Shown here piece by piece: positions 24,863 to 34,318 of a DNA stretch of 64,000 nt; positions within the stretch are counted from its first letter, which is position 1; every line of letters starts with the position of its first letter. Source of the DNA: Nitrobium sp046350935 (lineage in GTDB: Bacteria > Nitrospirota > Thermodesulfovibrionia > Thermodesulfovibrionales > Dissulfurispiraceae); contig JAXLZK010000010.1 in assembly GCA_046350935.1 (NCBI GenBank), forward strand, positions 1-64,000, read 5' to 3'. The notes under the pieces were generated by a model. The model was given only the letters and a program-made list of their open reading frames with translations. It was not told the DNA's origin and ran no database searches. The position numbers were made by a program, and so were the translations under genes.

Positions 24863-26446
24863 CTACAAGAGCAGATCGGGTAGGCTCTCCAGCAGGAGGT
24901 TTCCCATCAGCAGGCAGTTCGTCCGCCCCAGGACGGACTTCAGGAAGCCGTGGAGGCGGGCCTTTACCAGCACGCGCACCAGCAGCGCTCTGAGCGGACC
25001 GTTCCCGCCCCGCGGGTTGATGGGCTCCTGCAGCAGCTCGGGCCAGAAGCGCTCGATGAGCCTTTCCTGCAGGGCGTACTCGGGGGGCCTCCTGTATTGT
25101 TCGTCCACCGAGAGCATGCCGGCCAGGAGCGCACGGCAGTTATAGGGAACGAAGACCTCCTGCACGATGTCCCACTCCAGCTGGCTCATCGCCTGCCAGT
25201 TCCCCTCCCTGTTCTCCCACTTGAAAAGGTCCAGAAGAGTGGGGGTACGCCATTTCTTCGCCCCCCCGAGCCATTTTTCGAACGCCCGCCGGGCGAAGGC
25301 GCTGTCTCCCATCCCTGTCAGTTCGGCGAGCGTGGCGTCCGTGACCTCTTCACCCCGCCTCTCCGGAGGCAGCATATACGTGTAGATGCTTTTTGCGATC
25401 CCCGCGGCGTTCCCCTTGACGCACACCTTCTCCTGGGGGTAGCTGCGGAAGAGCCCCTGGGCAATGGCGCCGTAGGCCTCCCGCGCCGTTGTCACGTTCC
25501 TCCGGTAGATGCTCCCGAACTCTTCGTCCATCGAGGGGGGACACCGGATCACCGTGTGTTTCAATCCCAGCCTGCGCAGGAGCGATGACGGGACCCTGAT
25601 GTCCGGGCTGCTCTTCTTCAGGTCCCAGTACATCAGGGTGAAGCAGTAGACCTTCCTGCTCGCCTCCTTCAGGGACGCCAGCAGGAGCCGCGTGTCGCGC
25701 CCCGCTGTCAGGGACAGGGCGAGCTCGAAACGGTGTGACGCTCCTTTGACAAGCCCGGAAAGGAGCTCTCCCGTCGCATGGACCGCCTCCTCGAGAGAGA
25801 GGCGTGCAGTGTCCCCCGCGGGCCAGAACCTGCCGACGGCTCCGGTCTTCAGATCGAGGAAGTGGTTCGGGAGCAGGTGGAGGACTTCCCGGTAAAGGGA
25901 GCTGTCCCCGGGCCACCAATACTCCTTTTCCCGCTCCGAAAAGGAGCGGATGAACTCGAGCGCCTTCCTGTCCGGCTCCAGCGAGAGGAGATCGGCGATC
26001 AGCCCCGGCTGGGAAGCGCACCACAGCCCGCCCGCGAGGCGCGCATCCGAATAGAAGACCTGCCTGAACCCCACGGCATCGTTGAACAGGCGCATCTCTC
26101 TGCCGTCGTCCACCAGGAGGACCCACCTGCCCCCGAGTTCATAGGTGTGCGGGAAGAAGGCGTCCGCGGTATCGAGGCGCTCCAGGAGCCCCTGCACCAC
26201 CTCCCCGTCGGTATGGAGCGGGTTCCGCGGGTCTATGAGATACCCGAGCAGGGTAACGGACTTCCCGTGCCGCTCCGCCCGGTATACCGGGAGGTCGGGA
26301 TGCGCGGCAAGATGGAGCCCCTCGCGCAGGCGCAACCGCCTCCATGAAGGGAAGCCTTCCGGCAGGCGGGGGCCGAGGAGGAACTGGCGGCGAAAGAGCA
26401 GGCGCTCCCTGCCCTCTTCAGTCAGGACCCTTCCTGCGGACATCAT
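24863..26446 (-). CDS. Asparagine-synthetase-related protein with altered PP-loop (copy 2)
   Basis: About 527 residues, distantly related to asparagine synthetase B. The N-terminal region (GYLIDPRNPLHTDGEVVQGLL, YELGGRWVLLVDD) resembles the glutaminase fold but lacks the N-terminal Cys. The PP-loop is LSLTAGRDTRLLLASL, with Thr-Ala-Gly-Arg-Asp-Thr replacing the usual SGGxDS. Key Gly and Asp positions remain but the loop is unusual. It may use ATP differently or be a binding protein. The start is one of two adjacent ATG codons at 26446/26443; an ATG at 26464 is also possible. Copy 1 at 19742 is only remotely similar. Confidence 0.7.
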   Translation of the reverse strand: MMSAGRVLTEEGRERLLFRRQFLLGPRLPEGFPSWRRLRLREGLHLAAHPDLPVYRAERHGKSVTLLGYLIDPRNPLHTDGEVVQGLLERLDTADAFFPHTYELGGRWVLLVDDGREMRLFNDAVGFRQVFYSDARLAGGLWCASQPGLIADLLSLEPDRKALEFIRSFSEREKEYWWPGDSSLYREVLHLLPNHFLDLKTGAVGRFWPAGDTARLSLEEAVHATGELLSGLVKGASHRFELALSLTAGRDTRLLLASLKEASRKVYCFTLMYWDLKKSSPDIRVPSSLLRRLGLKHTVIRCPPSMDEEFGSIYRRNVTTAREAYGAIAQGLFRSYPQEKVCVKGNAAGIAKSIYTYMLPPERRGEEVTDATLAELTGMGDSAFARRAFEKWLGGAKKWRTPTLLDLFKWENREGNWQAMSQLEWDIVQEVFVPYNCRALLAGMLSVDEQYRRPPEYALQERLIERFWPELLQEPINPRGGNGPLRALLVRVLVKARLHGFLKSVLGRTNCLLMGNLLLESLPDLLL

Positions 26447-26493
26447 TCCGCCGCCCGTCTGCATGCGTGCGCTTTCCGCATGTCTGCCATCGT

Positions 26494-28600
26494 TCAGGGG
26501 AGAGCGTTATACCACAGGTCCGCCATGGATTGGTATCCTATCCCGTCGGGATGGGTGGTATCGGAGAACTCTTCGGGGTGAGCGGAAAAATAGGAGTACA
26601 TGTCGGGGCCCGGCATGGTGAGCTTGTTCGCCTTTACCAGCTCATCAATGACCTTGTTGTAGTCCCTGATCAGGACATTTCGCGCCGCATTCTGCGGGTC
26701 CGTATACCACGCGCAGCTCGGGCAGTCGCCGTACACGACGGGGATCTTTGCGATTACCGGGTCTTTCCCGCAGCAAGGACAGCCGTGATGATGCGCTGCA
26801 TATAGTCCTTGTACGAGTTCGTGTATCCCTGGCTTCCCGGTTGCAGGCCGAGCCCGCTCGGGATCTTCGATGCGGAATCGTTCGTCCCGTACATGATCAG
26901 GAAGTATTTCGAGTTAGGGTGTTTTGCGAGGACCCCCCGACGGAGCTCGCCCCGTCGTAGGAGCGGGTGGAGTCGACTCCTTCGTTGACGACCGTCTGCG
27001 GATAGCCGTGATACGCCGTCTGAAGATTATTGAGTATGGGCTCGTAGCCCCCTCCGCTGTTGCGGCCGTCATCGGAGATGTCGTCCTGTGGATAGTCGTC
27101 GGAATCTCCATAGGTAATGCTGTCCCCCATCGCCACGTAATAATCACCGATGCCCACCTGTATCTTCCTGTCATGGGTGAAGGTGCCGGGGACCTCATTG
27201 TCCGCCGCATCGAGAAGGGAGGCGTCGAGGGTTTGTTCGCTTCTGGACACCCCGGTAAAGGTTACCTCATAGGGGTTTGTGCCGTCGGTAAGCGCCCTCT
27301 CGCCCGAAGTACCCTTGTCGAGGACGAATTTCACCTTCCACCCCCTCCAGGTTACTGGCTTCCGCCTTCGCCGTGAGAGAGGTGCTGCCCTGGAGGTCGT
27401 AGTTGTCCGGCTGGATGATGCCGACGAAGGGCTGGTTGGTAAAGACGAATTTCACCGCATCCGCGCTGAAGCTGTTTGAATAGGCATCCCCGCGGTGAGG
27501 GTGACCGTCCCCCCTTCGCCGCATCGAAGCTGTACGTCCCCAGGTAGTTCCACTGCCCCCCGTTCGTCTGCTGATTCACCCGCACCGTGGCCGACCCGCT
27601 GTCGTACTGGATCGTCACCGGCGCATTGTCGGAGCGGGGACGGATACTCCGTCCACCACATATACACCTCGTAGGCCCCCGCCTGCGGCAGGTCGGCATG
27701 CCAGGTGTAGGTGGCCGTTTCGCGGCTGTAGAGGGAGTCCTTTCCATAGGGGTTCGCTCCCGCCGACACCGCCCAGAGTCCGGTGAAAGAGGTCCCCGCA
27801 TCCCCGTTGTCCACAATGACCTCCGCGGGGGCCTGCTCCACCGTCAGGCAGTGTGCTCACCTCGGAGGACCAGGCCCCGGTATTGTCCTGGACTTTAAAG
27901 TAAATGGTATGCATTCCCTCGGACAGGGCCGAGGTGTTCAGGGAGGCGGTGGTGCCGAGGCTCCCGTCGATGCTGGAGCGCCAGGAATAGCCGGTCACCG
28001 TCCCGTCGCTGTCCGTGCCGTGGCCCTTGAGGGTCACCGTATCCCCGACCTGCGCGGGGCTCGGAGAAACAGAGTCGATCACCGCGGTCGGCGGCTGATT
28101 CGTCCCGCTCACCAGGACAAACTTCACTGCATCCGCACAGTAGGTCGCCGGAGAGGGCGATTCAGCCGTCAGCAGCACTGTCCCCCTGGCGGAGGCACTG
28201 AAGCTGTACGTCCCCAGGTAGTTCCACTGCCCCCGTTCGTCTGTTGGTTCACCCGCACCGTGGCCGATCCCCCACTGTAGGTGATCTTCAACGGGGCGCT
28301 CCTGGATCGGGTGGAGGTCACCGTCCACCACGCATATACCTCGTACTTTCCCGCTTGCAGGAGACTCGCCTTCCACGTATACTTCGCCCCTCCCTGGCCG
28401 TACAACGAGTTCTTCCCATAGGGATTCGCTCCCCCCGACACCGCCCATGACCCCGTGTGCGACGTCCCCGTCCCCCCGTTGTCCACAATGACCTCAGTAG
28501 CGGCCTCTGCCAGCGCTTCCATCGTGGAAAGAAGCAACAGAACAGCGCACAGAAAAAGCAGAAAAATATGCACTCCGACTTTCATCCTCTCCCGCTTCAT
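26494..28600 (-). CDS. Secreted SGNH/GDSL esterase with two golvesin-like domains (frameshifted)
   Basis: Joining frames gives a secreted protein of about 690 residues. It has a signal peptide (VGVHIFLLFLCAVLLLLS), a golvesin C-terminal-like domain (EVIVDNGGTGTSHTGSW to DAVKFVLVSG) and an Ig/PKD-like domain (PPTAVIDSVSPSPAQVG). A second golvesin-like domain and a C-terminal SGNH hydrolase follow, with YYVAMGDSITYG (block I), YGTND and THPDGIGYQSMAD (block V). It probably removes acyl groups from, or anchors to, the extracellular glycan. At least seven one-base shifts split it, near 28235, 27850, 27640, 27515, 27490, 27340 and 26930. The two golvesin-like repeats are nearly identical in places, which may have hurt assembly. 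Confidence 0.72.
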
Positions 28601-28623
28601 CTTTCCCCTCCACGGTGCAGGCG

Positions 28624-29790
28624 TCACGACTGAATGCCTGTTATGATGCGTTCGTATTCTTCCGCAAAACTGGCCCTGGTGTGGTGCTTCCGTGCGTAGT
28701 CCCATGCCTTCCGGGCTCGCTCCTCTCGCTCAGCGGGCCGGAGAGAGGCGATCCGGTGCAGGGCTTCCCGCAGTGCATCGGGGGAGCTTTCCCTGAGGAG
28801 AATGCCGAAGTCCTCCACATCCACCCCCGATTCGTAGCTGACCAGGGGGATAAGCCCCTCGTGCATGCAGGTGACCACGCTCCCTGCCTGCCCCTCCGAG
28901 CAGGAAGGGTAGAGAATCCCGGCGCACTTCTCCGTTATCTCCCGGAAGGCGGGGCTGTCGATCGAGACCCATCCGACGGTATGGATATTGGGCGTAGCGT
29001 ACAACTCGCGGGCGTACTCCTTCTCGAAGTCCCGCTCCTTCCCGACCGGCCCGCAGACATACAGGGTGAAATCGGGCATGCCGGCGAAGACATCGAGCAC
29101 GAGGTCGAGCCCCTTGTGCACCAGCCCCCCGCTCCCCAGCCACAGGAAGCTCCTCCCGCAGGACGCGAAGTCTTTCCCCTCCGGCCAGGGATAGACCATG
29201 CAGGCAGGCACATGGGTGCGGAAGAGCGGTTTGCGGGCATACGCGTACGTCCCGAGGGTAAACTCGTTGCCCAGCACCGTGGCATAGTCCGCGTGCTCGA
29301 TCGCCAGGTTGGGCTCCACGATCCGCACGCCCCCCAGCGTTACCCCCCTCCGCTGCTGCAGGGAGAGGGCGCGGCGGTAGGAGGCCCCGTTATTGAAGAG
29401 CCAGTGGGCCGTATCCAGGTTCGCCACCTTGATGCAGTCCCGGTTCAAAAGCCGGGCAATGCGAGCGAAATTGGTGCGGGCCGAGACGAAAAACGAGTAG
29501 TCCCTGTCCGGGGCATAGGTCCTGTTGCGGTAGTCGATGGCGTCCACTGCGTAGCCCAGGCGCAGGAAAGCCGCCGCGATTTCGAGCGACTCCCCGAAAT
29601 GGGTATGGGTGACCGGGAGAGGCTCCCCCTCCCTCAGGAGAAAGGGGGCCATGATATACGCCAGGAGAGCCCTGCCCCTTTCGGCCCCGTGCGGACGCAG
29701 GGTCACCCGTTCCGGGCCGCCGGAGTCCGGCAGGCTCCTCCGTATCTCCACCCCGAAGCGCAGCGCAAGGCCCTTCAGGAGCGTCTTCAC
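28624..29790 (-). CDS. GT4-like glycosyltransferase
   Basis: A 388-residue GT-B-like protein. The N-terminal half has VTHTHFGESLEIAAAFL and DAIDYRNRTYAPDRDY. The C-terminal half has SFLWLGSGGLVHKGLDLVL, LYVCGPVG and the donor-site element YPSCSEGQAGSVVTCMHEGL, matching the E-x7-E region. It is intact in frame although both flanks are broken. The start ATG at 29790 overlaps the PIG-L gene stop as ATGA, so deacetylation and transfer may be linked steps. Confidence 0.8.
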   Translation of the reverse strand: MKTLLKGLALRFGVEIRRSLPDSGGPERVTLRPHGAERGRALLAYIMAPFLLREGEPLPVTHTHFGESLEIAAAFLRLGYAVDAIDYRNRTYAPDRDYSFFVSARTNFARIARLLNRDCIKVANLDTAHWLFNNGASYRRALSLQQRRGVTLGGVRIVEPNLAIEHADYATVLGNEFTLGTYAYARKPLFRTHVPACMVYPWPEGKDFASCGRSFLWLGSGGLVHKGLDLVLDVFAGMPDFTLYVCGPVGKERDFEKEYARELYATPNIHTVGWVSIDSPAFREITEKCAGILYPSCSEGQAGSVVTCMHEGLIPLVSYESGVDVEDFGILLRESSPDALREALHRIASLRPAEREERARKAWDYARKHHTRASFAEEYERIITGIQS

Positions 29791-30638
29791 GACTCCCTCC
29801 GCACCCTCCTCACCAGCCGCGCTATCGCCTCGCGGAGGTGGTCGGCCGTCAGGGGGGCCTTCCGGGGGCCGCTCCCCGGTTCGCTGTACTGCCGCATCTT
29901 GATCATGTTCAGGGGGAAGATATGTCCGTACGAGGCATCGCCCCCGGTGCCGTCCCTGTCCTTCATGAACGACTCTTCGTTAAACCACTCCCAGTCGCCG
30001 TACCAGGTCCAGCATCCGTTTTTCTTATAGACGTCCTTTGCCGTCCTCCCCGCCGCCTTGTTCGTCTTCAGCGTCACGTATTCGGAGGTGAACCCGGACA
30101 CGTACCGCAGCATGAGCGGAAAGGACCTGTTGCTGCAGTAGTTGGAAAACCAGAGTGTATAGCCCACTTCCCCCTGGAGCTCCTTCACGGCCCTGTATAC
30201 CTGGACATGCTCGGCGTGCCCGTATTCACCCCAGGGGTTATGGGTGAACACGTTCCGGCACCCTTGCAGCCGCGGCCGGAGCTGCTCCTTCAATTTCCGG
30301 TAGTTGCTGCTGTATATCTCGTGGGCGGAGGCGGCGTGGGTGATCTCGATGCCGTACGGGGTAATCACCGGGTTGTTCCAGTCGGGGCCGTGAAAGGTCT
30401 CGGACTCGTGCAGACCGAGGCAGACGATGTTTTTTATCGGGTGCTCCTCGATGCTCTTCCTCCGCCCCGCGCCCCAGTGCGGTTTCGACGCGCACTCCAG
30501 AAAGCAGAGCACTACCGCGTCGGCCTTGCCGACAATGGAGCTGAAGAACAGCACTTCGTCGTCGGGATGCGCGGAGACGATAACGGATTTATCGAGCATC
30601 AGCATCTGACGGGCTACGCGCGTGGAGCGGAATTTCAT
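29787..30638 (-). CDS. PIG-L family N-deacetylase
   Basis: A 283-residue zinc-dependent deacetylase. The metal motif SAHPDDE is at residues 22-28 and the second motif HNPWGEYGHAEHVQVYRAV completes the site. PIG-L/LmbE enzymes deacetylate N-acetylglucosaminyl compounds; here a cell-surface glycan precursor is the likely substrate. The start ATG at 30638 has a GGGAGG Shine-Dalgarno. It is coupled to the following glycosyltransferase. A freed amine would be a natural acceptor for the adjacent FemAB/GNAT-like proteins. Confidence 0.88.
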   Translation of the reverse strand: MKFRSTRVARQMLMLDKSVIVSAHPDDEVLFFSSIVGKADAVVLCFLECASKPHWGAGRRKSIEEHPIKNIVCLGLHESETFHGPDWNNPVITPYGIEITHAASAHEIYSSNYRKLKEQLRPRLQGCRNVFTHNPWGEYGHAEHVQVYRAVKELQGEVGYTLWFSNYCSNRSFPLMLRYVSGFTSEYVTLKTNKAAGRTAKDVYKKNGCWTWYGDWEWFNEESFMKDRDGTGGDASYGHIFPLNMIKMRQYSEPGSGPRKAPLTADHLREAIARLVRRVRRES

Positions 30639-30706
30639 TGTCGGCCTCCCGGGAAACGGCACCTTTCTTCCTGTCCCCCTCCCCTTCTTTTTCCTCACTC
30701 CGTGCT

Positions 30707-31780
30707 TCAGGCTCCCCCCCATCTCTTTACCACCCTCTTCAGGGGCTCCGGCATGCTTCTTCTCAACCGCGAAGGAAGGGATTCCCTCCTGATGACCACA
30801 TTCCTGTTGAAACGCTCCGTGACGCCGAAAGAGAGCTTATACTCCTCCCTGCCCGCCCCGAAATCGAAGACACGGAACCCGTTCTCAACGGCATACCGGA
30901 TGCAATACCCGACCATGACCCTCCCCGGCGAGAGCTTTGCAAAAGCTTCATTAAACCCCATGATATATCCGGTGAAAGTGCCTGTCCTGCGGTCCAGGAA
31001 CGCCGCGGCCCCTGCCAGGGGCTCCTTGCCGTTCCACAGGACCGGGAGCAGCAGGCTGTTCCCCTCAAAGCAGCGCCGCAGGAGAGTCCGGATACGGGGC
31101 AGCTCGTCTGCCCTCTCCCTCCCCCACCGCGCCTTCCAGAGGGTCAGGAGGGTCCCGATATGCTCTTCGAGCGTCCCCTTTTCCGCATGGGTGACACGGA
31201 AGTCCCTGAGACCCTCCACTTTCCGCATATGGTATTTCAGGTCCTTCCGCGTAGCCGTGCTGAGAAAATCCCGGAGGTACTGCTCCCAGGTATCGGGCAG
31301 AAGGATGCGGGGACAGGGGACACGGCCGACCTCATGTACGCGGAAGAGTCCGCCGGGGAAATGGACAAGGAAGGAGTCGAGCCGCCGGTCCGCCACGTGC
31401 CAGAGGGCGAAAGCATTCCACCGCATCTTCTTCTGCACAAAACGGGCAAAAGTTGCGAGGTCGCTTTCAGCGTACCCCGGTGCGCAGACGAATCCCGTGT
31501 TGTCCGCCCAGGGCTCCCCCCCGATCACCAGCTTGCGGAAGACCTTGAGCCGTCCTCTCCGGACAGCGTGCATGCCCAGGGGCAGAAAGGAGCGGTAGGA
31601 GGAAGCTCCCCGCTGCCGCAGGGCCAGCACGCTCCAGGAATACGGAGTAATCTCCATCCATCCCCGCTGCCATTCCCACGAGGCAAATATCGTCGCCTCC
31701 GTGTCCGACGCATATACTTCGCTCCAGTTTTTTCGTATCTTCTCGAAATCCTCGCTGCGGGTGATGATATCGACCTGCAT
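30707..31780 (-). CDS. FemAB/CelD-like GNAT acyltransferase (paralogue 2)
   Basis: A 357-residue protein of the BioF2/CelD/FemAB type of double GNAT fold. Characteristic elements are IFASWEWQRGWME near the N-terminus, LPDTWEQYLRDFLSTATRKDLKYHMRK in the middle, and GRVMVGYCIRYAVENGFRVFDFGAGREEYKLSFG near the C-terminus. Members transfer amino-acyl or acyl groups, often in EPS or peptidoglycan synthesis. It is intact. It has a close tandem paralogue at 31903-32969, which points to local duplication. Acyl donor unknown. Confidence 0.82.
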   Translation of the reverse strand: MQVDIITRSEDFEKIRKNWSEVYASDTEATIFASWEWQRGWMEITPYSWSVLALRQRGASSYRSFLPLGMHAVRRGRLKVFRKLVIGGEPWADNTGFVCAPGYAESDLATFARFVQKKMRWNAFALWHVADRRLDSFLVHFPGGLFRVHEVGRVPCPRILLPDTWEQYLRDFLSTATRKDLKYHMRKVEGLRDFRVTHAEKGTLEEHIGTLLTLWKARWGRERADELPRIRTLLRRCFEGNSLLLPVLWNGKEPLAGAAAFLDRRTGTFTGYIMGFNEAFAKLSPGRVMVGYCIRYAVENGFRVFDFGAGREEYKLSFGVTERFNRNVVIRRESLPSRLRRSMPEPLKRVVKRWGGA

Positions 31781-31902
31781 GGTTTCCGGCCCCCTCGTAT
31801 GGCAGCTTGTTCTTATCCGATATATTCCGCGCACCCTGCGCCCTTCGTACAGGGGCGGAAGAAGAAAGAGAATACGATGGAAAGGGGATCAGCACTTCTG
31901 TT

Positions 31903-32969
31903 TCACCGCATTACCAGCTTCCGGATCACCCGTTTCAGGGGGGACGGGACGCTGTTTTTCATCCTGACGAAGATAGGCTCCCTCTTGATGAAGAGGTTCC
32001 TGTTCGTGCGCTCCCGGGTGCCAAACGAATATTTGTATTTCTCGCCCCCCGCCCCGAAATCGTAGATGCGGAAGCCGTTTTCGATGGCATGCCGGATATG
32101 GAAACCCGTCATGACATTTCCGGGGGACAAGGAGGCGAAGGCATGATTGAATCCGGTGGTATACCCGCTGAAGACCCCCTGCTTCCGGTCGGTAAACGCC
32201 GCCTCCGCCGCGAAAGGGGCATTCCCCTCCCAGAGGGTGGTCAGGCAGAGCGTCCCGGCTGCCGCGCACCTGCTGAAGAGCGTACGGTACACGTTCAGGA
32301 CAGCTTCCGGCGCAGCCCCCCAGCGCGCCTGCCAGAGCGCCAGAAGAGCATCGATCTGTTGTTCGAGATTGTCCTCCCGCGTATGCACCGCCCGGAACCC
32401 GCTGAGGCGCTCCGCTTTTTTCATGTAGTATTTCAGGTGCTTCCTCGTGCACGGGCCCAGGAACTCCCGGAGGTATCTCTCCCACGAATCGGGCAGAAGG
32501 ACATGGGGACAGACGGTCCCCGCCACCTCTCTCGTGTAGAAACTCTCCGGGGAGAAGCGGGACAGAAAGAGGTCCAGGCGGCGATCGGACACGTTCCGCA
32601 TATCGAAGAGGTCCCACCGCAGGTGATGCTGCATGAACACGGCGAAAGCGGGGAGTGCGCGCTGCGCACTGTCCGGGGCGCAGACGAAACCTGTATTGTC
32701 CGACCAGGGCATCCCGCCGATCACCAGCTGCCGGATCTCTCCCCCCATTCCTGACGGTCTCGCCCCCGAGGGGCAGGAAGGCGACATAGGGCGACCGTTC
32801 CGTTTCGCGGGCCGCCAGTACGAACCTCTCGTACGGCGCACTCTCCAGCCACCCGCGCATCCACTCCCAGGAGACGAACACCGTCGCCTCCGGGTCGGCG
32901 GGCGCCGCGCTCCAGGCCTCCGCGCACCCCCTCGATCTGTTCACTGTTCCTGAGGACGCTGATGCGCAT
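31903..32969 (-). CDS. FemAB/CelD-like GNAT acyltransferase (paralogue 1, frameshifted near N-terminus)
   Basis: About 355 residues once joined. The N-terminus MRISVLRNSEQIEG is in one frame, VFVSWEWMRGWLES in the next, and the remaining ~270 residues from GEIRQLVIGGMPWSDNTGF onward are in a third. The body matches its neighbour: LPDSWERYLREFLGPCTRKHLKYYMKKAE and ENGFRIYDFGAGGEKYKYSFG. The shifts lie near 32920 and 32745. The start ATG shares one base with the Wzt stop (TAATG). Function as for paralogue 2. Confidence 0.75.
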
Positions 32970-34317
32970 TATATGCTCTCCTCCTGTCGTTTTCCTTCTC
33001 CCACAGGATGCGCCGCGGTGCTCCACTTCAGCAGGGGCCTGATAACCCCCGGCATGGACCCTGTCCAGTCCCCCCGCGCGGAATCTCCCTCCAAGCTGTC
33101 CGCCACCCTGGAAGGAAACCGCATCGGACGCCGTAAACTGGCAGCTCCGCGGGTTCAGGGTGAGCAGGGCCGCCTCCACGAAGAGCATGCCTTCCGCGAG
33201 GAGGTTCCCGGGTATCCGGGCGCTGCTGGTGTAGACCCCTTCGGGCCGTGGCCTGCCCCGCCATGCGGGGTCGTTGTCTATCGTCGTGAAAAGGAGACCC
33301 CCTCCTCGGTGTCGATATTGAAGTGGGGCGCCAGGACATACCCCGGTTTGAGCACCTCGTATTCCATTTCGAGGCTGACGGGCCTCCGGATGTCGAGGAC
33401 CTCCCTGACCCGCCCGTCCTCCCCCCTGACCCGCACCGCGTTGAGGCGGACGATGTCGCCCGAGGGGCCTGCGCCGGATCGGGCCAGACCCGCTCCGCGA
33501 TGGTGCTGTCCGCAGGGTTCAGGTAGGCGTTGACCACTTTGTCCGCCGGCCCGTCCTGTACAACCACGCCCGCATCGAGGAGAATAGCCCGCCTGCAGAG
33601 GCGGGTGATCGCCCTCATATTGTGCAGGGAGGGCGCGCGCGCGCAGAGACGAGGAGAGAGACGGTTCGTCCGTGCTGCCCCACGTCGTGCATCTTGTTCA
33701 GGCATTTCTTCTGGAAGTTCGTGTCCCCCACCGCCAGGACCTCGTCCACGATGAGGATCTCCGGTTCGAGGTGCGCGGCCACGGCAAAGGCGAGCCGCAG
33801 GTACATGCCGCTTGAATAGTGCTTCACCGGGGTGTCGATGAACTTTTCCACTTCGGCGAAGGAAACTATTTCGTCGAATTTCCGTTCTATTTCGGTCCTT
33901 CTCATCCCGAGGATGGCGCCGTTCAGGTAGATGTTCTCGCGTCCGGTCAGCTGCGGGTGGAAGCCGGTGCCGACTTCGAGCAGGGAGCCCACCCTGCCGT
34001 GGATCTCCGCGCTTCCCTTCGTCGGCTCCACGATACGGGAGAGCACCTTGAGAAGGGTGCTTTTTCCCGCCCCGTTGCGCCCGGGATGATCCCCACCACC
34101 TCGCCCCTTGATGTCGAAGGAAACATCTGGAGCGCTCAGAACTTTTCGTTCAGCCCGTCCACCGCCGCGCGGCCCTGCCGGCCAGCAGGTGGGCCGCCTT
34201 AAGGAAGGGATTTGAACGAGTCGATCAGCGTCTCCTGCAGGGTCGGTAGGTCGCGCCGTTTCCCTATGTGGTATTCCTCTCGAGCCCCTCCACCCGGATG
34301 GCAATGGAGCTGTCCAT
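32969..34317 (-). CDS. wzt: ABC O-polysaccharide exporter ATPase with Wzt C-terminal domain (exporter 2, frameshifted)
   Basis: Joined frames give about 445 residues. The N-terminus is MDSSIAIRVEGLE; Walker A (GAGKSTLLKVLSRIVEP), GREN, signature HYSSGMYLRLAFAVA and Walker B ILIVDEVLAVGDTNF lie in one intact block. The C-terminal beta-rich domain (VLKPGYVLAPHFNIDTEEG) resembles Wzt glycan-binding domains and differs from that of exporter 1. Shifts occur near 34265, 34205, 34080, 33650, 33470, 33290 and 33100. It begins two bases after the permease stop. It would power export of a second, differently capped glycan. Confidence 0.8.
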
Positions 34318-34318
34318 G

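Noticed and set aside
24863..26446. True asparagine synthetase
   Set aside because: No N-terminal Cys and a non-standard PP-loop; the surrounding genes are for glycans rather than amino-acid synthesis.
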